A stretch of 63,636 bases of DNA, taken from positions 1 through 63,636 of IMG/VR virus record IMGVR_UViG_3300017727_000005, one strand, 5' to 3'. Made by a program: the position numbers and the translations under genes. The notes under the pieces were generated by a model. The model ran no database searches. It was not told where the DNA came from and saw nothing but the letters and a program-made list of their open reading frames with translations. Source of the DNA: a virus. Each line of letters starts with the position of its first letter. Position 1 is the first letter of the stretch. Below, in pieces: positions 10,574 to 19,015 of the stretch.

Positions 10574-10600
10574 TAGCATAGAATTAACTAGGAGAAAAAT

Positions 10601-13600
10601 ATGCCAACAGCATTACAATTAAGACGAGGTAACACGTCTCAAAATAATAGTTTTACAGGTGCTGTAGGTGAGGTAAGTGTAGATACTGATAAAGATACTC
10701 TTAGAGTCCATGACGGCTCGACAGCAGGTGGTTTTGAAGTAGTAACAACAACCGCTACACAAACACTCACAAACAAAACCTTAACGAGTCCAAATATTTC
10801 AGGCGCTTCTTTTACAGGTGCAAGTTTCACTTTTGAAGGTGCTTCAGACGACAGTTTTGAAACAACTCTAACTGTTACAGACCCAACAGCAGATAGAACA
10901 GTAACTATCCCTAACGCTACTACTACACTAGTAGGAAGAGATACAACTGATACTTTAACAAACAAAACTTTAACAACACCAGTTATCAACGAGATTGATG
11001 GTTCTACTATCACATTAGACGCTTCAGCAGATATTATATTAGACGCTGATGGTGCTAATGTAACTATAAAAGACGGTGGTACAACAACACTAGATTTTGT
11101 TAGTAACGGTGCAACAGATATTACACTAGACGCTCCAGGCGATGTTAAAATAGACGCTGATGGCGGAGACATAATCTTTATGGATGGTGGTGCTGTCTAT
11201 GGTAGTGCAACAAACAATTCAGGTAACTTGATTATCAAATCAGGAACTACAACAGCTGCAACATTTAGTGGTGCAAACGTAACATTGGCAGGTACAGTTG
11301 CTTCAGGTGCAATTACATCATCTGGTTCACTTACTGGTACTCAAGCAATATTATCAAATGCAAGTCCATTAGTATTTGAAGGTGCAACAGCAGATAGTTT
11401 TGAAACAACTATTGCAGTTACAGACCCAACAGCAGATAGAACACTTACATTACCAGACGCAACAGACACATTAGTGGGAAGAGCAACAACAGATACGTTG
11501 ACTAATAAAACACTAACTACTCCAGTTATTGCTGAAATAGATAGTGCTGGCAACTTTACAGTTGACGCAGCTACAGATATCATATTAGACGCAGATGGCG
11601 GAGATGTTTTCTTAAAAGACGCTGGTACTACTTACGGTTCATTAACGAACACAGGCGGTAACTTGATTATTAAATCAGGTACAACTACTGCTATGACCAT
11701 GTCAGGTGCAAACGTAACAATCGCAGGTAACTTAACAGTATCAGGTTCTACAACTACAGTTGATAGTTCAACAGTTAACTTACAAACAGGTTTCGTTTTT
11801 GAAGGTTCAACAGCAGACAGTTTTGAAACAACACTAGTTGCTACTGACCCAACAGCAGATAGAACAGTAACTATACCAGATTTAACTGGTACAGTTTCTT
11901 TAATAACTGCTACAGAAACATTAACAAATAAAACACTTACAACTCCCGTAATTGCAGAAATAGATAGTGGTTCAACAATCACACTTGACGCAACTACAGA
12001 CATTATCTTAGACGCTGATGGTGATAACATCACTTTGAAAGCGGGTGGTACAACTGCCTTAGATTTTGTTTTAAATGGTGCAACTGATATTACATTAGAC
12101 GCTCCAGGTGATATTAAGATAGACGCTGATGGCGGAGATATTTTCTTCCTAGACGCAGGTACTACTTATGGTAGTGCAACTAATAACTCTGGTAACTTAA
12201 TCATTAAATCAGGCACAACTACGGCGGCAACATTTGATGGTGCAAACGTAACATTAGCAGGGACAGTAGGTTCAGGTGCAATCACATCATCAAGTACAGT
12301 AACAGCAACAGGCGCAGTATTAAGTGGTTCTGTAGTATTTGAAGGTGCAAGTGCAGATAGTTTTGAAACAACATTAGGTGTAGTTGATCCAACTGCTGAC
12401 AGAGCAGTCAACATCGCTAACGTTGCAGGTACAATACAACCATTTGCTGCTGCTTCAACAGACCAAATTACGGCAACACCGGCAGAATTAAACTTAATTG
12501 ACGGTGGTACTGCTAGAGGTACTACAGCAATTGCAGACGGTGATGGTGTACTAATCAATGACGGCGGTACAATGAGAATGACTACAGTTCAAACTCTTGC
12601 TGCCTACCTTGATGACGAAATTACAGCAATGCCAAATCTTGTGTCAACAGGTGCTTTGGACTCTGGTACAATTACATCAGGTTTTGGTACTATAAACAAT
12701 GGTTCATCAACAATCACAACTACAGGTGCTTTGAGTGCAGGTGCAATCACAGCGGGTGGTAATTTATCACTAGGACAAAGTTATTCAGTTATCTTTGAAG
12801 GTTCTTCAAATGATAGTTTTGAAACAACATTAGGTGTAGTTGACCCAACTGCTGATAGAGCAATTAATCTTGCAAACGTAGCAGGTACTTTACAACCTTT
12901 TGCCGCTGCTAGTACAGACGCTATTAGTGCAACACCGGCAGAAATTAATTTAATAGATGGTGGTACTGCTAGAGGTACTACTGCTGTCGCTTCAGGTGAT
13001 GGTATATTAATTAATGATGGCGGTACTATGAGAATGACAAACGTTGATACAGTATCAACATATTTTGCAGGTCATAGTGTTGGTGGTGCAAACATAGTTA
13101 CTACTGGTGCCTTAAACTCTGGTACAATTACATCAGGTTTTGGTAACATAGATAACGGTTCATCTACATTAGATACAGGTGCCTTAACGGCAACTACAAT
13201 TGCAGGTACAACAGGTACATTCTCAACTGGACTAGAAACAAAAAATGCGGCTACTAGTGCTGGTTTTGTTAAGTTCTTTGAAGATAGTGATAACGGTACT
13301 AACGCAGTAACTTTAATAGGTCCTGCTTCAACAGGTGATATAACAATCACTTTACCAACTCAAGCAGGTACAGTTGTTGTATCAAACACAACAGACGGTA
13401 ATGACGTACAGTTAGACAGTTTAGGTCTTAATACTGCCGCTTCAGGTACTGCTGGTGAGTTAAGAGCAACAAACGATATTACTGCCTTCTACAGTTCAGA
13501 CGTAGCGCTTAAGGAAAACATTATCAACATTCCTTCTCCACTTGAAATGATTAAGAAAATCAACGGTGTATTCTTTGATTGGAAAGATAGTTTCATTGAG

Positions 13601-13804
13601 AGTAAAGGTGGCGAAGACGGATACTTTGTAAGAAAAAGAGACGTTGGTGTTATCGCACAAGATGTTGAAAAAGTTATGCCAGAAATCGTTGGTACAAGAC
13701 CTGACGGTATCAAAGCAGTTAAGTATGACAGACTAGTATCAGTATTGATTGAAGCTGTCAAAGAATTAACAGACGAAGTTAATACTTTAAAAAAGAATAA
13801 ATAA
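10601..13804 (+). CDS. Largest tail-fibre protein: Mtd-like N-terminus, repeats, S74 chaperone
   Basis: This 1067-residue protein begins with MPTALQLRRGN...VGEVSVDTDKDTLRVHDG, the short head domain shared by many phage fibres (like the Mtd N-terminus). It continues with five SFETT shaft modules and a duplicated ATPAELNLIDGGTARGTTA segment. It ends in a peptidase_S74 domain (YSSDVALKENI, FFDWKDSF, RDVGVIAQDVEKVMPEIV, VKYDRL). The S74 domain and the ~80 residues before it closely match the end of the 3029-4915 fibre. The complete architecture (attachment head, shaft, self-cleaving tip chaperone) makes this the best candidate for the receptor-binding long fibre. Confidence 0.88.
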   Translation: MPTALQLRRGNTSQNNSFTGAVGEVSVDTDKDTLRVHDGSTAGGFEVVTTTATQTLTNKTLTSPNISGASFTGASFTFEGASDDSFETTLTVTDPTADRTVTIPNATTTLVGRDTTDTLTNKTLTTPVINEIDGSTITLDASADIILDADGANVTIKDGGTTTLDFVSNGATDITLDAPGDVKIDADGGDIIFMDGGAVYGSATNNSGNLIIKSGTTTAATFSGANVTLAGTVASGAITSSGSLTGTQAILSNASPLVFEGATADSFETTIAVTDPTADRTLTLPDATDTLVGRATTDTLTNKTLTTPVIAEIDSAGNFTVDAATDIILDADGGDVFLKDAGTTYGSLTNTGGNLIIKSGTTTAMTMSGANVTIAGNLTVSGSTTTVDSSTVNLQTGFVFEGSTADSFETTLVATDPTADRTVTIPDLTGTVSLITATETLTNKTLTTPVIAEIDSGSTITLDATTDIILDADGDNITLKAGGTTALDFVLNGATDITLDAPGDIKIDADGGDIFFLDAGTTYGSATNNSGNLIIKSGTTTAATFDGANVTLAGTVGSGAITSSSTVTATGAVLSGSVVFEGASADSFETTLGVVDPTADRAVNIANVAGTIQPFAAASTDQITATPAELNLIDGGTARGTTAIADGDGVLINDGGTMRMTTVQTLAAYLDDEITAMPNLVSTGALDSGTITSGFGTINNGSSTITTTGALSAGAITAGGNLSLGQSYSVIFEGSSNDSFETTLGVVDPTADRAINLANVAGTLQPFAAASTDAISATPAEINLIDGGTARGTTAVASGDGILINDGGTMRMTNVDTVSTYFAGHSVGGANIVTTGALNSGTITSGFGNIDNGSSTLDTGALTATTIAGTTGTFSTGLETKNAATSAGFVKFFEDSDNGTNAVTLIGPASTGDITITLPTQAGTVVVSNTTDGNDVQLDSLGLNTAASGTAGELRATNDITAFYSSDVALKENIINIPSPLEMIKKINGVFFDWKDSFIESKGGEDGYFVRKRDVGVIAQDVEKVMPEIVGTRPDGIKAVKYDRLVSVLIEAVKELTDEVNTLKKNK

Positions 13805-13821
13805 TTTGAGGAGAAATTAAG

Positions 13822-14718
13822 ATGGCAACACCAAATGGACAGATAGGTTTATCAGACGTAAATGATGAATTAGGTGAAAGTTCAACGGCACAAATAAACA
13901 TGGGTTCAACACCTGTGAGAAGTTTAGCAGGTCAACCTAGTGGTGCTGTTGCTATGTCAGACTTACAAAATAAAACAAACACTTACACATTCACATATCT
14001 AGTTGTTGCAGGCGGCGGAGGCGGCGGCGAAAACCAAGGTGCTGGAGGTGGTGCAGGTGGTATGAGAACAGGATCAATAGAAACGGCACCAGGTAGTAAC
14101 TTCCCTGCTTCAATAGGTGGTGGCGGCGGACCAAACACAGGTTTTACAAATAGAGGTAATAATGGTTCAGCTTCATCATTTAACAGTATACCATCAACTG
14201 GTGGTGGTTCTGGTGGTGCAGAAAACTCCAGATCCGGTAATCCTGGTGGATCAGGCGGCGGTGGTAGTAATGGTACTGGTGGTGGTTCAGGTATTTCAGG
14301 ACAAGGTAATAGTGGTAGTACAGGTCCCGGCGGCGGCGGCGGTGGTGCTGGAGGTGGTAAATCAAACTCTGCTTCAGGTACAAGTGGTGGTAACGGAGCA
14401 TCTTTCCCAGGTGACGGTATCACTTATGCAGGCGGCGGCGGAGGTCACAGCCCTGGTAATGGTCCTGGTGGATCAGGCGGAGGTGGTCGAGGTCAACAAC
14501 AACACCCAGAAAATGCATCAGCAGTGTCAGGTACTTCTAACAGAGGTGGTGGTGGCGGAGGCATGCGTCATTGGAATGGTGCTGCCGGTTCAGGTGGTTC
14601 TGGTAGAGTTGTTATTGCTTATCCAGGTACTGCTCCAAAAGGTTCAGGTGGTACACAATCTATTGTAGGTAGTAATAGAGTTCACAGTTTTAATAGTCCA
14701 GGAACATATACAAGTTAA
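13822..14718 (+). CDS. Glycine-rich adhesin-like tail protein
   Basis: This 298-residue protein has a ~50-residue N-terminal module (ATPNGQIGLSDVNDELG..., ending in VAMSDLQNK) followed by TYTFTYLVVAGGGGGGE. It then has ~200 residues dominated by Gly, Ser and Asn in runs of 3-8 glycines. The tail closes with SGRVVIAYPG and VHSFNSPGTYT. Polyglycine blocks of this kind form polyglycine-II sandwiches in the distal gp38 adhesins of T-even relatives. A fibre-tip adhesin is therefore likely, but homology to gp38 is not demonstrated. Other frames stay open through the low-complexity DNA, but only this frame fits the ribosome-binding site (GGAG, 13810-13813). Confidence 0.75.
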   Translation: MATPNGQIGLSDVNDELGESSTAQINMGSTPVRSLAGQPSGAVAMSDLQNKTNTYTFTYLVVAGGGGGGENQGAGGGAGGMRTGSIETAPGSNFPASIGGGGGPNTGFTNRGNNGSASSFNSIPSTGGGSGGAENSRSGNPGGSGGGGSNGTGGGSGISGQGNSGSTGPGGGGGGAGGGKSNSASGTSGGNGASFPGDGITYAGGGGGHSPGNGPGGSGGGGRGQQQHPENASAVSGTSNRGGGGGGMRHWNGAAGSGGSGRVVIAYPGTAPKGSGGTQSIVGSNRVHSFNSPGTYTS

Positions 14719-14731
14719 TTAAGGAGAAATA

Positions 14732-15295
14732 ATGGCACATTTTGCGGAATTAGATAGTAACAAAAAAGTTTTAAGAGTAAACGTAGTAGATGACAGTAAT
14801 GTATCTGCTGATATGGCAGTTGACGGAGAAACTTGGTGTGCTAATAATATTTCTGAGGATCCTTCAATTGCATATGTAGATGGTGCTTATCCAGGTGTCG
14901 CATGGAAACAAACGTCATACAATCATAACTTTAGAAAAAGATTTGCATGTATTGATGGTTATTTTATTGATGATGGTGGTAATGGATACTTTACAGCAAT
15001 TAAACCACATTCTAATTGGGTATTAAGTTCAGTTGATGGTGCTTATTATGAACCAGTCGCACAACCAACTGTAACAACTTATGAAGATGGTGGTAAAACT
15101 TATGAGTATAATTTGAGTTGGGACCAAGACAATACAAGATGGATATGTCAAAAACTTAGGGAAAGTTCTCATCACGGTGGGTGGATAAGAAGTGCATTAG
15201 GTTCAGACGCAGATACGCCAGAAGTAATTACTTCTCCAACAACGGATCAAACAGTAGTAAGAATTTGGAACCCAGACGACAAAAGTTGGTCTTAA
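14732..15295 (+). CDS. Conserved fibre-cluster protein (MAHFAELD family)
   Basis: This 187-residue protein opens with MAHFAELDSNKKVLRVNVVDD and contains GVAWKQTSYNHNFRKRFACI and an aromatic, Trp-rich C-terminus. The pattern recalls small proteins (MAHFAKLD...) that recur beside fibre genes of marine T4-like phages, where the function is unassigned. It follows the Gly-rich gene by 13 bases with an AAGGAG ribosome-binding site. Its 3' end overlaps the convergent oxygenase gene by 4 bases, so no terminator fits between the two transcription units. A fibre assembly or virion role is inferred. Confidence 0.75.
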   Translation: MAHFAELDSNKKVLRVNVVDDSNVSADMAVDGETWCANNISEDPSIAYVDGAYPGVAWKQTSYNHNFRKRFACIDGYFIDDGGNGYFTAIKPHSNWVLSSVDGAYYEPVAQPTVTTYEDGGKTYEYNLSWDQDNTRWICQKLRESSHHGGWIRSALGSDADTPEVITSPTTDQTVVRIWNPDDKSWS

Positions 15296-15939
15296 TCTAA
15301 ATAATATTTAGCAATATGACCCGGTAAACCTAATACAGGTCTTCTATCAAATTTTAATTTTTTTGATTGAGGATCACTAGCGTCATTATAATGAAAGAAT
15401 ACTTGACCACAGATTTCGCCTTTAAATTCATCACGCCAATGTTCTAATTCACAACCACGATACATTAAACAATCACCTGGTTCTAAATCAACTTTAGTAC
15501 CTGGATTATTTGTACCACCTGTATTATCAACATAGATAGACCAAGGTTCACCACCTAAAAACATTGTAGCAGATATTTGACATGATGGTCTGTCTTTATG
15601 TCTTCTAAGTATATCACCATGTTTATATAATCTTGCATAAGTATATGTTTCAACAAGTTTATAGTCTATTTCTTTTTCTATAGTTTCTTTTTTTTCTGTA
15701 AGTATTGTGTCAAATAAAACATCACCATAATTTGCCCATGTATTCTTTACAGTAAGGTCATTCATATAACCATAATCTTCACTAAACGGAGATATTTGTT
15801 TATTTTCATGTAAGATATTAAATACTCTCCTTTTGTTTAATAAGTAACGATATCCTAATTCTGCCATTTCAGGACTAATTAAATTTTTTATTACTTGATA
15901 GTGTTTTTCTCTAAACATATTACCTTTCTCTATAGACAA
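15292..15939 (-). CDS. 2OG-Fe(II) oxygenase (array member 5)
   Basis: This 215-residue protein has the facial triad of the 2-oxoglutarate/Fe(II) dioxygenase fold. The HxD motif is H114-K-D116 in LRRHKDRPSCQ, and the distal histidine is H167 in ELEHWRDEF, after the PGDCLMY turn typical of the jelly-roll core. It is the last gene of a five-gene minus-strand operon and overlaps the preceding one by 20 bases. Substrates of phage members are unknown; peptidyl or nucleic-acid hydroxylation are both possible. The usual 2OG-binding Arg is not obvious, so a divergent cosubstrate site is possible. Confidence 0.8.
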   Translation of the reverse strand: MSIEKGNMFREKHYQVIKNLISPEMAELGYRYLLNKRRVFNILHENKQISPFSEDYGYMNDLTVKNTWANYGDVLFDTILTEKKETIEKEIDYKLVETYTYARLYKHGDILRRHKDRPSCQISATMFLGGEPWSIYVDNTGGTNNPGTKVDLEPGDCLMYRGCELEHWRDEFKGEICGQVFFHYNDASDPQSKKLKFDRRPVLGLPGHIAKYYLD

Positions 15940-16393
15940 AAAACGTCAAAGTCATTCTTGCATTTGTTATATTATCACCAAACGTATAATCTGGTGAATG
16001 TGTAATTTTTGAATTATATGCTACTAATTTATTGTATTTGTTTTCAATAATAGTTTGTATATTTTCTTTATTATATAGTATTGTACCAGAATTAGGTTTA
16101 GGATTAGGTGTAAGATATATTACACCTGCCCAATCAGATTTATCTGTATGTTTACTATATTTATCTTTAGTAATTATATCGCTTGTTTGATATGAAAAAT
16201 ACATTTCTACTTTAGCACGTTCTAAATTAAGTACCTCTAATATATCATTTGCAATAGTGTGATAATATTCTTCTGGTACATCTGCTCTAAACCCTCTATA
16301 AAAAGTGTTGTGTTCATTTGTTCTATATGTTGAGTTAAGTGCAACTTGCCTTACATCATTAACATTTTTTAAAAAGTTATTTTTGATCCACAT
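15920..16393 (-). CDS. 2OG-Fe(II) oxygenase, DUF6445-like (array member 4)
   Basis: This compact 157-residue protein has HxD at H82-T-D84 (KHTDKSDWAGVIYL), distal H132 (SKITHSPDY) and the 2OG-binding Arg at R146 (NARMTLTFF). All core residues of a 2OG-Fe(II) dioxygenase are therefore present. The short all-core architecture resembles the DUF6445-type family. It overlaps its upstream neighbour by 17 bases and its downstream neighbour by 20 bases, indicating translational coupling. The substrate is unknown. Confidence 0.8.
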   Translation of the reverse strand: MWIKNNFLKNVNDVRQVALNSTYRTNEHNTFYRGFRADVPEEYYHTIANDILEVLNLERAKVEMYFSYQTSDIITKDKYSKHTDKSDWAGVIYLTPNPKPNSGTILYNKENIQTIIENKYNKLVAYNSKITHSPDYTFGDNITNARMTLTFFVYRER

Positions 16394-16952
16394 AATCTCT
16401 AAAAGAAATCCAACCTGTTATAATATATTTTTCTTGTGTTAATGATGGTACACCTTTATGAGTATGAGTCCAACTTGCTGGCCAAATAAGTGTAAGACCT
16501 TTACGAGGTTGTATAATTCTTTTTTGATAAAAAAATTCAGTTTCACCTTCATCTGTTACATCATTTAAATAAGTCATAAAGACTAAGTGTCTTTTTGCCA
16601 TTGTTAAATCATTTGGATTATTAACATCTCTTTGCCAAGTATTTTCATAGTGCCAAATTTTAAAACCACCACCTGGTGGGTAATATTGTATGTTTGGACA
16701 TTCTAAAACATCATAATAATATTGGTCTTTGTCCGAAAATATATAAGTTTGTTTATATTTTTCAATACATACATTTAAATAATCATAATAATAAGGTATA
16801 TCTTTGCCAGCAACATCTATACTATCTTTAGTGTCTTTATCAATCATATCATAACCAGAAAGACCTTGTTTTTTCTTTCCGTTTTTGTGATGTTCAATAA
16901 GTCTATCACAAATACTATCGTCTATCTTATATTCACCTATAAACGTTGTCAT
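16377..16952 (-). CDS. 2OG-Fe(II) oxygenase, P4H-like (array member 3)
   Basis: This 191-residue protein has the prolyl-4-hydroxylase-like pattern QYYPPGGGFKIWHYEN. The metal ligands H101-Y-E103 use Glu in place of the usual Asp, a tolerated variant that may also change the chemistry. The distal histidine lies in WTHTHKG (H163 or H165) and the basic 2OG residue is probably K175 in EKYIITGW. TYLNDVTDEGETEFF matches the typical beta-hairpin of the family. It overlaps array member 2 by 4 bases (ATGA). Confidence 0.8.
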   Translation of the reverse strand: MTTFIGEYKIDDSICDRLIEHHKNGKKKQGLSGYDMIDKDTKDSIDVAGKDIPYYYDYLNVCIEKYKQTYIFSDKDQYYYDVLECPNIQYYPPGGGFKIWHYENTWQRDVNNPNDLTMAKRHLVFMTYLNDVTDEGETEFFYQKRIIQPRKGLTLIWPASWTHTHKGVPSLTQEKYIITGWISFRDYVDQK

Positions 16953-17515
16953 ACAATATTAAAATCCTTTAAATCAGTAACTACAAAATTACCAGCAACA
17001 CTATATCTTTCATTATTAGTTTTCATAACTTTATGAGGTAAACTAGATTTAAATATTAGTAGTGTACCTCTTTCTACTGGCATGTCAAAACTTTTCATAT
17101 TAAATATATTATATTTATCATACTTTGGGTCAAACAATTCTTCTTGCCCAAATGATTGAAACTGACAACTCATACCTTTATCTAAGTATAATACAAAACT
17201 ATACGTTGAGTTTTTATGATAGTGTACTTCGCCTTGTTGACCAGGTAAAAATTTAGTTCCCCACATTCTAGTCATTTTGATAGGTGTTTGAAAGAACATT
17301 ACATTATCATTAAATGCTTTTACTTGATGTTCTATATCTCTAGTTAAATCAGGTAGTCTATCCCATATCATATCATCTACAGATTGAAAACCATCAGGTT
17401 CTATTTGTTTATATTCTAAATCTTTTATTATCTGTATATCACTTTCGTGTATAGAAATTTTAGTAAATGCAAGAGGTTTAGCAAAAAGTGGTTGTATTTT
17501 TATTTCATCAAGCAT
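16949..17515 (-). CDS. Putative 2OG-Fe(II) oxygenase, HxH type (array member 2)
   Basis: This 188-residue protein resembles the 2OG-FeII_Oxy_5 type. The iron motif is H98-Y-H100 (EVHYHKNSTYSFVLYL), with distal H161 (SLPHKV) and R170 in ERYSVAGN. HxH replaces HxD/E, as in several members of this family, leaving an all-histidine metal site. It resembles the oxygenase at 40372 (EHTHSGDFSWVIYL). The gene begins 28 bases after member 1 and is coupled to member 3. Confidence 0.75.
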   Translation of the reverse strand: MLDEIKIQPLFAKPLAFTKISIHESDIQIIKDLEYKQIEPDGFQSVDDMIWDRLPDLTRDIEHQVKAFNDNVMFFQTPIKMTRMWGTKFLPGQQGEVHYHKNSTYSFVLYLDKGMSCQFQSFGQEELFDPKYDKYNIFNMKSFDMPVERGTLLIFKSSLPHKVMKTNNERYSVAGNFVVTDLKDFNIV

Positions 17516-17543
17516 GACTAATCTCTTATTTTACCGTAAAAAA

Positions 17544-18152
17544 TCATTTATATGGGTATCCTAAATTCCACATTACTAAACTATTTCTTGTACCAGATGT
17601 AACAGTTGTAACTCTATGAGTAACAAAAGACGGAAAGATACATATAGACCCTTTTGGTTTTATTTCATTACAAGTAAACTCACCATGTGGTGTTCTAAAC
17701 TGTAAATCACCACCCTCATATTCGTGTGGGTGATTTAGTTGTATTGTACATGATAATTTTCTTATCTTACCTTCATGTTGAGGGTGTCCGTTGTTATAAG
17801 GTTCAGCTTGTTGGTCAGCATGCCAATTATAATATTGATTTAATTTGTATCTTGTAAATTGTATAGTCTCAGAAAAGTCCCAATCAAAGTTCCAACCAGC
17901 TAGTCTATTTGCTTCGTGGACATATGGTTGTATTTCATTATAAATCCAAGGTTCTTCTAACCAAGATATATGACTGCTTCTATGCTGTTCGTTTTCTTTT
18001 TGTAACTCTTTGTTTACTTGTAGTTCCTCAGTATTCAGACCACCAGTGGAAGCAATAAGTTCTTGTTGATTGTTAGCAAAGCGTATAATATCATCACACA
18101 AATACTCAGGTATCACACTAGAATAATAATAATAGTAATTCTTTAATATCAT
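17544..18152 (-). CDS. 2OG-Fe(II) oxygenase, PiuC/PKHD-like (array member 1)
   Basis: This 202-residue protein is the most canonical of the array. HxD is H111-A-D113 (YYNWHADQQ), followed by LSCTIQLNHPHEYEGGDLQF, distal H179 (FPSFVTHRV) and the 2OG-binding Arg R189 in GTRNSLVMW. The spacing fits the PKHD-type hydroxylases common in marine phages. It is the first gene of the minus-strand array, and its start lies 32 bases from the divergent gp13 gene. The tiny divergent region holds a late-type promoter for gp13; no convincing minus-strand promoter is visible. Confidence 0.85.
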   Translation of the reverse strand: MILKNYYYYYSSVIPEYLCDDIIRFANNQQELIASTGGLNTEELQVNKELQKENEQHRSSHISWLEEPWIYNEIQPYVHEANRLAGWNFDWDFSETIQFTRYKLNQYYNWHADQQAEPYNNGHPQHEGKIRKLSCTIQLNHPHEYEGGDLQFRTPHGEFTCNEIKPKGSICIFPSFVTHRVTTVTSGTRNSLVMWNLGYPYK

Positions 18153-18168
18153 ATAGGTATATATAATG

Positions 18169-18176
18169 CATAAATA
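18169..18176 (+). promoter_or_regulatory. Probable late promoter for the neck genes
   Basis: CATAAATAG, one mismatch from TATAAATA, lies 8 bases upstream of the gp13 ATG at 18185 in the divergent region with the oxygenase array. A TATAAT-like sequence also occurs at 18162-18167. Confidence 0.55.
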
Positions 18177-18184
18177 GTATTATT

Positions 18185-19012
18185 ATGGCACAAAATAATC
18201 CAATAACTAGTAGAGAAACACTTAAACAATACTGCCTAAGAGCATTAGGTAAACCTGTTATTGAAATCAATGTAGAAGATGACCAAGTAGAAGATAGAAT
18301 AGACGAAGCAGTACAATACTTTGCTCAGTATCATTATGACGGTTCTGAAAGAATGTATTTAAAATATCAAGTTACACAAGATGATATTGATAGAGCAAGA
18401 GCAAATGAAACATTAACTACAGTCACAGATACAGCAGATTCCACAGTAACAGCAAGTTTTAAAGAAGGTAAGAATTATATACCTATGCCTTCAAATGTAA
18501 TGTCAGTATTACAAGTATTTCCTTTTACAGACAAAGCGGCATTAAATTTATTTGATGTCAGATATCAATTAAGATTAAATGACTTGTATGATTTTTCATC
18601 TACAAGTATTATACACTACGATATGACATTAAGACATTTAGATATGTTAGACCATATTCTAACAGGTGAAAGACCAGTTAGATACAATCAACACAAAAAC
18701 AGATTGTATATAGATATGGATTGGGCACATGATGTTAAAGCAGGTGACTTTATGATTATAGAATGCTATCGTAAATTAGACGGTTCAACATTTACTGATT
18801 TGTTTGATGATATATTCTTAAAAAAATATTTAATTCAATTAATCAAAAAACAATGGGGTACAAACTTATCTAAATTCCAGGGAGTTGCAATGCTGGGTGG
18901 TGTTCAAATGAATGGTGAACAAATTTACTCTCAAGCACAAGATGAAATCAACAAACTAGAAGAACAAATACAGTTAAGTTTTGAATTACCACCAAATTAT
19001 ATGGTAGGTTAA
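18185..19012 (+). CDS. 13: Neck protein gp13
   Basis: This 275-residue protein matches the T4 neck protein gp13 family: an N-terminal helical region (SRETLKQYCLRALGKPVIEINVEDD), a central beta region, and the conserved KKYLIQLIKKQWGTNLSKF helix. gp13 forms the ring that closes the portal after packaging and docks the tail. It opens the conserved 13-14-15-16-17 order. gp14 follows 3 bases after its stop. Confidence 0.9.
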   Translation: MAQNNPITSRETLKQYCLRALGKPVIEINVEDDQVEDRIDEAVQYFAQYHYDGSERMYLKYQVTQDDIDRARANETLTTVTDTADSTVTASFKEGKNYIPMPSNVMSVLQVFPFTDKAALNLFDVRYQLRLNDLYDFSSTSIIHYDMTLRHLDMLDHILTGERPVRYNQHKNRLYIDMDWAHDVKAGDFMIIECYRKLDGSTFTDLFDDIFLKKYLIQLIKKQWGTNLSKFQGVAMLGGVQMNGEQIYSQAQDEINKLEEQIQLSFELPPNYMVG

Positions 19013-19015
19013 TAA

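Noticed and set aside
3600-13300. CRISPR-like or IS-type direct repeats in the fibre region
   Set aside because: Repeats are in frame, degenerate and encode protein modules; there are no uniform spacers, terminal inverted repeats or transposase.
3010-13761. Long minus-strand frames under the fibre genes
   Set aside because: They are Val/Ser-rich reverse readings of the repeated Thr/Asp/Ala modules and recur at the same place in each repeat; there are no start signals or coupling.
10601-13804. Diversity-generating retroelement, suggested by the Mtd-like fibre N-terminus
   Set aside because: No reverse transcriptase, template repeat or variable C-type-lectin tip is visible; the tip is an S74 chaperone.
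14117-14668. 183-codon frame and the minus-strand frames overlapping the glycine-rich gene
   Set aside because: GGT/GGC repeats keep all frames open. The products are Val/Gln-, Pro- or His-rich low-complexity shadows, without ribosome-binding sites.
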